Shown: piece after piece, positions 1 through 5,589 of the stretch | Position numbering within the stretch: the first letter of the stretch is position 1 | How the letters are laid out: each line of letters opens with the position of its first letter | Assembly (NCBI GenBank): GCA_015064195.1 | Contig: SVSO01000165.1 | Location: 1 to 6,792 of the forward strand | Direction of reading: 5' to 3' | Origin: Oscillospiraceae bacterium | Lineage (GTDB): Bacteria; Bacillota_A; Clostridia; Oscillospirales; CAG-272 | Length of the DNA: 6,792 nucleotides | Notes under the pieces: model-generated | Databases searched by the model: none | Seen by the model: the letters and a program-made list of their open reading frames with translations, nothing else | What the model was told of the DNA's origin: nothing | Translations under genes and position numbers: made by a program

Positions 1-539
1 CCACCGACATCATGCCCGGCCATATGTGGCACGGCAGCAGTCCGCTGGAATCGGATAAAAATGCGGGAAATAATTTCTATCTGATGCATTCCACCGGATT
101 TTACAAAAGCGAGGATTACGGTGCCAGCTGGACACTGACAAGCACCGTTCCCAAGATGAAGGCGCAGGAGACGGGCATTCAGGTGCTGACCTATGAGGAT
201 GCACCCGGCGATGTGTGGGTATCCTCACAAAGCGGCGTCTGGTATTCGTCCGACTACGGCGTGAACTTCACACAGATCGAGGGACTGAAAAACGGTCACA
301 TTTCTCTCGGAAAAGGAAAGAATGCGGGCGATTATGTGCTGTATTTCCTCGGTATGATCGGCAAAAACAAGCGCGCCATTTACAGCTCCCACGATAAGGG
401 CGAAAGCTTTGCAAGACTCACCGATTACGAAAAATATACTTTGGCAAAATCCGGCAGAATTTACGCATCGAAAAACACATACGGCAGAGTTTACATCGGC
501 TCCAGCGGACTGGGATGGAAATATCTGGATGCGCAGTGA
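1..539 (+). CDS. GH74-like beta-propeller glycanase, C-terminal fragment (probable xyloglucanase)
   Basis: This is the 3' end of a gene whose start lies left of the window; the frame is open from base 3 and ends with TGA at 537-539, so about 178 residues are visible. Three Asp-box (BNR-type) turns can be seen: SEDYGASW (108-131), SSDYGVNF (246-269) and SHDKGESF (387-410), each at a blade turn of a beta-propeller. The last residues, YGRVYIGSSGLGWKYLD, resemble the end of GH74 xyloglucanases (GRVYxGTNGRGI-type), which favours GH74 over sialidase or photosystem-stability BNR proteins. GH74 enzymes are usually secreted endo-beta-1,4-glucanases acting on xyloglucan. The two catalytic aspartates of the family lie in the missing part, so activity, signal peptide and any dockerin or binding module before this point cannot be judged. 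The chain ends right after the propeller, with no C-terminal dockerin or CBM. The GH95 fucosidase follows after 26 bases with no terminator between, suggesting one transcript. The BNR-propeller call is firm; the GH74 assignment is less so. Confidence 0.72.
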   Translation, partial: TDIMPGHMWHGSSPLESDKNAGNNFYLMHSTGFYKSEDYGASWTLTSTVPKMKAQETGIQVLTYEDAPGDVWVSSQSGVWYSSDYGVNFTQIEGLKNGHISLGKGKNAGDYVLYFLGMIGKNKRAIYSSHDKGESFARLTDYEKYTLAKSGRIYASKNTYGRVYIGSSGLGWKYLDAQ

Positions 540-554
540 GGCGGCCGGATTCAG

Positions 555-560
555 AGGAGG
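555..560 (+). promoter_or_regulatory. Ribosome binding site fixing the fucosidase start
   Basis: AGGAGG lies 5 bases before the ATG at 566. The same frame is open from an upstream ATG at 515, but that one lies inside the preceding gene and has no such site. The protein from 566 begins directly with the conserved GH95 N-terminus, so 566 is the start. Confidence 0.85.
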
Positions 561-565
561 TTCAA

Positions 566-2809
566 ATGAATACAACGCTATATTACAACAAGCCCGCAGA
601 GCCGTGGACGGAAGCACTTCCCATCGGTAACGGCAGGCTGGGTGCCATGATTTACGGCGGCACGGCTCATGAACAGCTCCAACTCAACGAAGAAACGCTG
701 TGGAGCGGCTGGGAAAACGAGCTTGCCGACAATCCCGAATGCGCGGCGAAAATGGACGAAATGCGCGCACTGCTGTTTGCCGGGAAGATTTCCGAGGCGG
801 AGAAGGTTGCGGCGGAATATCTTGTCTGCACAAAACAGGAGGGCAGTCACTGCCATGAGGGGCATCCATGGGCGTACGGCAGCTATCAGACAGCGGGAAA
901 TCTCTTTCTTGATCTGGTGAACACCGGCGAGGTGAGCGGGTATGCGCGGCGGTTGGATCTGCGCACCGGACTTGCGGTGACGGAATTTTCCATGGGCGGC
1001 CAGCGGTTTACAAGAGAAGTTTTCGCTTCCATCCCGAACAATGTGATGGCACTCAAGCTGACATCCGACGGCAAATATTCCTGCCGATTCACCTACGAAC
1101 GCAAGGACACCGTTCAGACTTTCGACGGCAACTGCCTGAAGGTTCACGGCGGCATCGACGGTGAAAAGGGGCTGGATTTCGCCCTCGCCGTGAGATTTGT
1201 CACCGACGGCAGACTGTCGGCGGCGGATGGCGGTGTGCTGGTGGAAGATGCCGGAGAATGCGTGGTCATCGTAAATATCGTCACTACATATAAAAAGAAC
1301 ATCGACGTGGATGCGGCGGCATTGGCGGCGGTGAGCGGGCTTTCCTATGAACGTCTGCGAAAAGCTTCCCTTGACGAATTTGCGGCATTATCCGATCGTG
1401 TGTCTTGGGACATCGGCGGTATTGATTCCGGGCTTCCGATAAACGAGAGGCTGAAAATGCTTCGCGACGGCACGATCTCTGACGCGGATCTGACCGCGCT
1501 TGTCGAAACATACTGGATGTATGGCCGCTATCTGAGCATTTCATCCTCCTATAAATCCGTGCTTCCCGCCAATCTGCAGGGCATTTGGTGCGAGGATTAT
1601 CATGCGATCTGGTCTGCGGATTATCACATCAATATCAATATTCAGATGAACTACTGGCTCACGGAGACGCTGAATCTGCCCGAATGCGCCGACGTGTTCC
1701 TGCGCTACATCAAAATGCTGGCGGAGGCTGGCAAGGCGACGGCGAAGATCCAGTACAACTGCGGCGGCTGGGTGGCGCATACCATCACCAATCCGTGGGG
1801 CTTCACATCTCCCGGCGATGCCGTGTCGTGGGGCAGCTTCATGTGTGCCGGCGCATGGTGCTGTGCGCATATCTGGGAGCGCTGGCTGTTCGGCGGCGAC
1901 GTGGAATTTCTTCGGGAATATTATCCCGTACTCCGCTCGGCCTGCGAATTTTTCCTCGATTTTCTCTGCGAAGATCCGAAAACCGGCCATCTTGTCACCG
2001 CGCCCTCCAATTCGCCGGAGAATCATTACCGCGATCCCGTCACCGGTCAGACGGTGGCAATCTGCGCCGGCCCGACCATGGACAATTCCATCCTGTACGA
2101 GCTGTTCACCAACACGGCGGAGGCGGCGGCAATCCTCGGCATCGACAGCGAGTTCGCGGCGGAAATCATCAGGACACGCGACCGTCTGCCGCCGCTGAAG
2201 ATCGGCAAATACGGCCAGATCATGGAATGGCAGGAGGATTTTGAGGAGACGGAGGTGGGCCATCGCCATCTTTCCATGCTGTATGCGCTCCATCCGTCAA
2301 GTCAGATCACCAAAACCAAAACGCCGGCGCTGTTCGATGCGGCAAAAATCTCCATCGCGCGCAGACTTTCGGCGGGAGGCGGTCATACGGGCTGGAGCCG
2401 GGCATGGATCATCAACTTTTACGCCCGCCTCGGCATGGGCGACGACTGCCTCCATCACATCCGCGCCTTGCTGGAAAAGAGCACCTACGACAACCTGTTC
2501 GATTCCCATCCGCCCTTCCAGATCGACGGCAATTTCGGCGGCACGGCGGGCATGGCGGAAATGCTCATCCAGAGCCACGACGGCTTCATCGAGCTGCTTC
2601 CCGCACTGCCGGATGCATGGAAGACGGGAAGCTTCAAGGGATTCTGCGCCCGCGGCGGCTTTGTCGTGGACGCGGCTTGGGAGAATGGTGCGGTGACGGC
2701 ATTCACCATCGCAAGCAGACACGGCGCAGCCTGCGAGGTTCGCACAGGCGGCAAAGTTTATCCCCTCACCATCGCCAAGGGCGAGCGCATCACCGTCCTG
2801 GTAAAATAA
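566..2809 (+). CDS. GH95 family alpha-L-fucosidase (probable alpha-1,2-fucosidase)
   Basis: A complete 747-residue protein of normal single-domain GH95 length. GH95 enzymes are inverting hydrolases, mostly removing terminal alpha-1,2-linked L-fucose. The N-terminal beta-sandwich opens with the family hallmark PWTEALPIGNGRLGAMIYGG (residues 13-32) and NEETLWSG (41-48). The (alpha/alpha)6-barrel carries NLQGIW, then HININIQMNYW with His354, Asn356 and Asn358, PSNSPEN with Glu485, HRHLSM (566-571), HTGWSRAW (607-614) and QIDGNFGG with Asp654. By motif and spacing, Asn356/Asn358, Glu485 and Asp654 are matched to the catalytic Asn421/Asn423, Glu566 and Asp766 of Bifidobacterium bifidum AfcA; this mapping is from memory, not a computed alignment. 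His354 sits where fucosidases carry His and a characterised L-galactosidase carries Thr, favouring fucose. The C-terminal beta domain (IELLPALPDAW onward) is intact. No signal peptide is visible, so it is probably cytoplasmic and acts on imported oligosaccharides. The GH74-like gene upstream points to fucosylated xyloglucan as substrate; host fucosyl-glycans remain possible. Confidence 0.9.
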   Translation: MNTTLYYNKPAEPWTEALPIGNGRLGAMIYGGTAHEQLQLNEETLWSGWENELADNPECAAKMDEMRALLFAGKISEAEKVAAEYLVCTKQEGSHCHEGHPWAYGSYQTAGNLFLDLVNTGEVSGYARRLDLRTGLAVTEFSMGGQRFTREVFASIPNNVMALKLTSDGKYSCRFTYERKDTVQTFDGNCLKVHGGIDGEKGLDFALAVRFVTDGRLSAADGGVLVEDAGECVVIVNIVTTYKKNIDVDAAALAAVSGLSYERLRKASLDEFAALSDRVSWDIGGIDSGLPINERLKMLRDGTISDADLTALVETYWMYGRYLSISSSYKSVLPANLQGIWCEDYHAIWSADYHININIQMNYWLTETLNLPECADVFLRYIKMLAEAGKATAKIQYNCGGWVAHTITNPWGFTSPGDAVSWGSFMCAGAWCCAHIWERWLFGGDVEFLREYYPVLRSACEFFLDFLCEDPKTGHLVTAPSNSPENHYRDPVTGQTVAICAGPTMDNSILYELFTNTAEAAAILGIDSEFAAEIIRTRDRLPPLKIGKYGQIMEWQEDFEETEVGHRHLSMLYALHPSSQITKTKTPALFDAAKISIARRLSAGGGHTGWSRAWIINFYARLGMGDDCLHHIRALLEKSTYDNLFDSHPPFQIDGNFGGTAGMAEMLIQSHDGFIELLPALPDAWKTGSFKGFCARGGFVVDAAWENGAVTAFTIASRHGAACEVRTGGKVYPLTIAKGERITVLVK

Positions 2810-2864
2810 AAATTCCGCCCAAAATGAAAATCCGGGCGGGGAAGCAATATCAGAATCCACAACC

Positions 2865-2902
2865 ATCGGCAGAGAATGCGAAATCGCATCTCTGCCGATT
2901 TT
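2865..2902 (+). terminator. Intrinsic terminator of the GH74-GH95 unit
   Basis: A 15-bp stem pairs 2865-2880 with 2885-2899 (ATCGGCAGAG-A-ATGCG against CGCATCTCTGCCGAT), with a single bulged A at 2875 and an AAAT loop, followed by TTTT at 2899-2902. It lies 56 bases after the fucosidase stop. The T-run is short, but the stem is long and the orientation is clear, since on the minus strand no T-run follows. Confidence 0.8.
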
Positions 2903-2929
2903 CACATGGACGGCGGCCGGTCATATACT
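2901..2929 (+). promoter_or_regulatory. Sigma-E-like sporulation promoter of cotJABC
   Basis: The -10 candidate CATATACT (2922-2929) matches the Bacillus sigma-E -10 consensus CATACAMT at 7 of 8 positions. A -35 candidate TTCACAT (2901-2907) resembles the TCATATT-type sigma-E -35, and the 14-base spacer suits sigma-E. No sigma-A hexamer pair is seen here. In Bacillus subtilis cotJABC is a sigma-E (mother-cell) operon, which agrees. Sigma-K fits less well, because G rather than A follows the CATANNNT element. The -35 overlaps the T-run of the preceding terminator. Predicted transcription start is about 2936-2938. Confidence 0.6.
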
Positions 2930-2936
2930 GCTAACA

Positions 2937-2958
2937 GGCGAGCGGAAAACCGCTTGCC
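2937..2958 (+). other. Stem-loop at the predicted 5' end of the cotJ mRNA
   Basis: GGCGAGCGG (2937-2945) pairs with CCGCTTGCC (2950-2958) over 9 bp, one of them G-U, around an AAAA loop. There is no T-run, so it is not a terminator. It begins within a base or two of the start site predicted from the sigma-E-like -10, placing a hairpin at the very 5' end of the transcript. The cotJA ribosome binding site (2970-2976) lies outside it. Confidence 0.5.
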
Positions 2959-2983
2959 AAGTAAGCAAAAGGAAGGTATCGGT

Positions 2984-3187
2984 ATGACCGGAAATGAAAT
3001 GCGGCGGCCGTGTGAGTGCGGCATGGAGCAGCATTCGCTGGAGAATTTTCCGCTGGCGATGGCCTATGTGAGATGGCAGAAGCTGGACCGGATGTATCAG
3101 CCGGAGCTGGCACTTTGCCGCGGGACGCTGTTCCCGGAGCTTGATAAGCCCTTCTGCGGGCGGACTGTGACGGGGGGACGAAAATGA
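2984..3187 (+). CDS. cotJA: Spore coat associated protein CotJA
   Basis: A 67-residue protein. The family core is obvious: LAMAYVRWQ (residues 24-32), a tyrosine-proline stretch, then LCRGTLFPELDKPFCG (44-59), matching the ALxxGTLFPELDxPF signature of CotJA. It is a small inner-coat component that in Bacillus is needed to load CotJC into the coat. The ATG at 2984 is chosen because AGGAAGG (2970-2976) precedes it by 7 bases; the same frame is open back to an ATG at 2876, but that lies in the terminator and upstream of the promoter. It is a little shorter than the Bacillus protein. Cysteines at 10, 12, 45 and 58 are many for so short a chain and could serve disulfide cross-linking or metal binding. 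The stop overlaps the cotJB start by four bases (ATGA), implying coupled translation. Confidence 0.9.
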   Translation: MTGNEMRRPCECGMEQHSLENFPLAMAYVRWQKLDRMYQPELALCRGTLFPELDKPFCGRTVTGGRK

Positions 3188-3453
3188 ATCAGGATACGAT
3201 GATGAAGGATTACGCGATTCCGTTTTCCGCGTGGGAGCTGCGGCTCTATCTGGATACGCATCCCTGTGATGAGCGTGCGCTGGCGGCGTATCGTCAGCTG
3301 TGCGCGGCAAATCCGGGCGGAAAGTGCAACTATGCCTGCGCCGTGAACGATGGCGGCGGATGCTCATGCGGCACGGACGACAAGGTCTGGCGCTGGATCG
3401 ACGACCCGTGGCCGTGGGAGCCGGAAGCCAACTGCACAGGAGGGGATCAATAA
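3184..3453 (+). CDS. cotJB: Spore coat protein CotJB
   Basis: An 89-residue protein, near the family's usual length. It has the CotJB landmarks LRLYLDTHPCDERALAAY (residues 19-36) and a C-terminal WRWIDDPWPWE (69-79). It is a coat structural protein that in Bacillus assembles with CotJA and CotJC. The ATG at 3184 follows a G-rich ribosome binding site (GGGGGGA, 3172-3178) and overlaps the cotJA stop. Between the two conserved ends the chain is rich in cysteine and glycine, with Cys at 28, 40, 48, 52, 60, 62 and 84. That is seven cysteines in 89 residues, where many CotJB proteins have a GPL-type linker. The stop and the cotJC start share one base (TAATG). Confidence 0.88.
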   Translation: MNQDTMMKDYAIPFSAWELRLYLDTHPCDERALAAYRQLCAANPGGKCNYACAVNDGGGCSCGTDDKVWRWIDDPWPWEPEANCTGGDQ

Positions 3454-4058
3454 TGTGGATTTATGAAAAGAAGCTGCAATATCCGGTGAAGATCAAAAAT
3501 CCCAACCCGCGCCTTGCCAAGATCATCATCAGCCAGTACGGCGGCCCGGATGGTGAGCTTGGTGCATCCCTGCGCTATCTCAGCCAGCGGTTTTCCATGC
3601 CCTACGCCGTTGCCAAGGGCGCGCTGACGGATATCGGCACCGAAGAGTTGGCTCATCTTGAGATGGTCGGCTCCATCGTGTACCAGCTGACGCGCAATCT
3701 TTCGCCGGATGAGATTGTGAAGCAGGGCTTTGATGCTTACTTTGTGGATCATACCACCGGTGTGTATCCGCAGGCGGCATCCGGCACACCCTACACGACG
3801 GCGATGATGCAGGTCAAGGGCGACCCCATCACCGATCTGCATGAGGATATGGCGGCGGAAATGAAGGCGAAGACCACATACGACAACATCCTGCGGCTGT
3901 CGGATGATCCGGATGTGAACGATGTCATCAAGTTCCTCCGTCAGCGTGAGATCGTGCATTATCAGCGGTTCGGTGAGCTGCTCCGTCACGTGCAGGATCA
4001 GCTTGACTCCAAGAACTTCTTTGCCATCAACCCCGCATTCGACAAGAATTGCAAATAA
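3453..4058 (+). CDS. cotJC: CotJC, spore-coat manganese catalase
   Basis: A 201-residue ferritin-like four-helix protein of the manganese catalase family, which decomposes hydrogen peroxide at a dimanganese centre. All five ligand positions seem present: Glu35 (GGPDGELGASLRY), Glu65 and His68 (GTEELAHLEMV), Glu136 (MAAEMKAK) and His169 (REIVHYQRF). Spacings match those known for Lactobacillus plantarum Mn catalase: Glu65-His68 is 3 residues as in Glu66-His69, and Glu136-His169 is 33 as in Glu148-His181. So it is probably catalytic as well as structural. The chain is slightly longer than Bacillus CotJC because of a C-terminal extension ending FDKNCK. The ATG at 3453 follows AGGAGGGG (3438-3445) with 7-base spacing and gives the family N-terminus MWIYEKKLQYPV. 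The frame is open further upstream, but only inside cotJB. Confidence 0.93.
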   Translation: MWIYEKKLQYPVKIKNPNPRLAKIIISQYGGPDGELGASLRYLSQRFSMPYAVAKGALTDIGTEELAHLEMVGSIVYQLTRNLSPDEIVKQGFDAYFVDHTTGVYPQAASGTPYTTAMMQVKGDPITDLHEDMAAEMKAKTTYDNILRLSDDPDVNDVIKFLRQREIVHYQRFGELLRHVQDQLDSKNFFAINPAFDKNCK

Positions 4059-4093
4059 AAAATGGAGGTGTTGCACCGAAGTGCAACACCTCC
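4052..4093 (-). terminator. Intrinsic terminator of the purF-like gene, shared with cotJC
   Basis: A perfect 13-bp stem, GGAGGTGTTGCAC (4064-4076) with GTGCAACACCTCC (4081-4093). Read on the minus strand the loop is TTCG closed by C-G, the very stable C(UUCG)G tetraloop, and the stem is followed by A then TTTTTTATTTG, a good T-tract. The purF-like stop is 7 bases upstream. On the plus strand the hairpin begins 5 bases after the cotJC stop but has a CGAA loop and no T-run, so termination of cotJ there should be weaker. Confidence 0.85.
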
Positions 4094-4100
4094 TCGCTGT

Positions 4101-5516
4101 TTATTCTTTGCCGTTCCAGCAGTAGGTGCAGAGCTTGCAGGCGGGGAGTCCCACCGATTCCAGCATATCGTCGAGACGATGATACTGGAGGGAGGTGAAT
4201 CCCAGCTCCAGCCCGATCTCCTTCACCATCCGTTCATATTCCGGCGTGGTGGGATCGCTGTACAGCGGCAGCTTTTCCTGCATGGCTTCTTCCGAGCCTT
4301 CCAGACGAAGGATGACCCGGCGGGTGATGAGATCCATCTCGCTCTTGCTGCGGGAGAAATTGAGATATTTGCAGCCATAGAGCAGAGGCGGGCAGGCGGT
4401 ACGGATGTGCACGCCCTTTGCGCCGCTCTGATAGAGGAATTCCGTGGTTTCGCGCAGCTGCGTTCCGCGGACGATGGAGTCATCGATGAGCAGAAGCTCC
4501 TTGTTCCGGATAAGGGAATCCACCGGGATGAGCTTCATTTTTGCGATGAGGCTTCGCTGCTCCTGCATTGTCGGCATAAAGGATCGCGGCCATGTGGGGG
4601 TATACTTGATGAATGGACGTGCAAAGGGAATGCCGGAAGCGTTGGCGTAACCAATGGCATGGGGGGTGCCGGAATCCGGAACGCCAGCCACGATGTCGGG
4701 ATGTACCTGACCGGAATCGCGACGTGCCAGCGCACGTCCGCAGTTGTAGCGCATTTCTTCTACATTGATGCCTTCATAATTGGAGGTTGCATAGCCATAA
4801 TAAATCCAAAGAAACGTGCAGATGCGCATTTCGTCACCGGGCGGCGATACGGTCTCACAGGATTCGGGGGTGATATGAACGATCTCTGCCGGGCCGAGAT
4901 CCTTATAGTGTGTGTATCCGAGATTCAGGTACGCGAAGCTCTCGAAGGATGCACAGAATGCACCGTCCTTGCAGCCGATGGCGATGGGCGTGCGTCCAAG
5001 CCGGTCGCGGGCGGCATACATTCCGTCCGGCGTGAGCAGGAGCATGGTCATAGAGCCGTCGATGAGCTGCTGCGCGTAACGGATGCCCTCCACGATGGAA
5101 TCCTTCTGATTGATGATGGATGCCATCAGCTCAGTGGGATTCACATCGCCGCCGCTCATTTCAAGAAAGTGCGTGTGACCATTATCAAAGCAGAGCTTAA
5201 TCAGCTCGTCCGCATTGTTGATGCGGCCGACTGTGGTGATGGCGAAATTACCGAGATGGGAGCGCACAATGAGGGGCTGAGGCTCGGTATCCGAGATGCA
5301 TCCGATGCCGGACCAGCCCGACATTTCGTTCACGTCTGAGTCGAACTTGGTGCGGAATGGGGAGTTTTCAATATTGTGAATGGCGCGCTGGAAGCCATCT
5401 TCACCAAAGACCGCCATGCCGCCGCGCCGTGTGCCGAGATGCGAATGATAATCCGTACCGAAAAAAAGATCGAACACGCAGTCTTTTTTCGATACGACGC
5501 CGAATAATCCACCCAT
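4101..5516 (-). CDS. PurF-like phosphoribosyltransferase with degenerate glutaminase domain
   Basis: A 471-residue homologue of amidophosphoribosyltransferase (PurF), the first enzyme of purine synthesis (PRPP + glutamine to phosphoribosylamine). The C-terminal phosphoribosyltransferase half is well kept: RSFMPTMQEQR (311-321) and the PRPP loop LLLIDDSIVRGTQ (341-353). Cys233, Cys382 (PPLLYGC, aligning with PPIKYPC), Cys463 and Cys466 (LCTYC) correspond to the four [4Fe-4S] ligands of B. subtilis PurF. The N-terminal Ntn domain is degenerate. The protein starts MGGLFGV where PurF has (M)CGIFGI, so the nucleophilic cysteine is Gly. The HNGN motif is TVGR (95-98), RYST is absent, and the SDSE aspartate is Pro127. 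Glutamine hydrolysis is therefore unlikely; it could use free ammonia, act on another substrate or be regulatory. It may belong to a known but functionally unassigned PurF-like lineage in clostridia. Start: the ribosome binding site GGAAAGGA (5531-5538) lies 14 bases from the ATG, unusually far, but no better start exists in frame. The gene lies downstream of araC. Confidence 0.85.
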   Translation of the reverse strand: MGGLFGVVSKKDCVFDLFFGTDYHSHLGTRRGGMAVFGEDGFQRAIHNIENSPFRTKFDSDVNEMSGWSGIGCISDTEPQPLIVRSHLGNFAITTVGRINNADELIKLCFDNGHTHFLEMSGGDVNPTELMASIINQKDSIVEGIRYAQQLIDGSMTMLLLTPDGMYAARDRLGRTPIAIGCKDGAFCASFESFAYLNLGYTHYKDLGPAEIVHITPESCETVSPPGDEMRICTFLWIYYGYATSNYEGINVEEMRYNCGRALARRDSGQVHPDIVAGVPDSGTPHAIGYANASGIPFARPFIKYTPTWPRSFMPTMQEQRSLIAKMKLIPVDSLIRNKELLLIDDSIVRGTQLRETTEFLYQSGAKGVHIRTACPPLLYGCKYLNFSRSKSEMDLITRRVILRLEGSEEAMQEKLPLYSDPTTPEYERMVKEIGLELGFTSLQYHRLDDMLESVGLPACKLCTYCWNGKE

Positions 5517-5560
5517 ATAATAAAAAATAATCCTTTCCGAATAGTTGCTGATGCATTATT

Positions 5561-5589
5561 ATTATACCATAAGTTGGCGGATTTTTCAA
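5561..5589 (-). promoter_or_regulatory. Sigma-A promoter of the purF-like gene
   Basis: On the minus strand, TTGAAA (5584-5589) is followed after 17 bases by TATAAT (5561-5566), preceded by TGG, a TGn extended -10. Predicted start is near 5554, giving a leader of about 38 bases, too short for a purine riboswitch. The -35 contains the TGA stop codon of the araC gene. Confidence 0.8.

Noticed and set aside
515..565. Upstream ATG that would add 17 residues to the fucosidase
   Set aside because: It lies in the preceding gene without a ribosome binding site. The ATG at 566 has AGGAGG at 5 bases and matches the GH95 N-terminus.
1541..2293. A 250-codon minus-strand frame, and other long frames opposite the fucosidase
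   Set aside because: These are shadows of the GC-rich GH95 gene, whose catalytic motifs run continuously through the region.
2815..2839. A 6-bp stem CCGCCC/GGGCGG after the fucosidase stop
   Set aside because: The stem is short with a 13-base loop, and a T-rich tail exists only on the minus strand, where no gene ends. The hairpin at 2865-2899 is the better terminator.
4062..5339. A 425-codon open frame on the plus strand
   Set aside because: It lies wholly opposite the purF-like gene, has no ribosome binding site, and its product has no recognisable motif. The minus-strand reading has clear family motifs throughout.
5517..5560. Purine riboswitch or attenuator before the purF-like gene
   Set aside because: The predicted leader is only about 38 bases and shows no aptamer-like stems or terminator hairpin.
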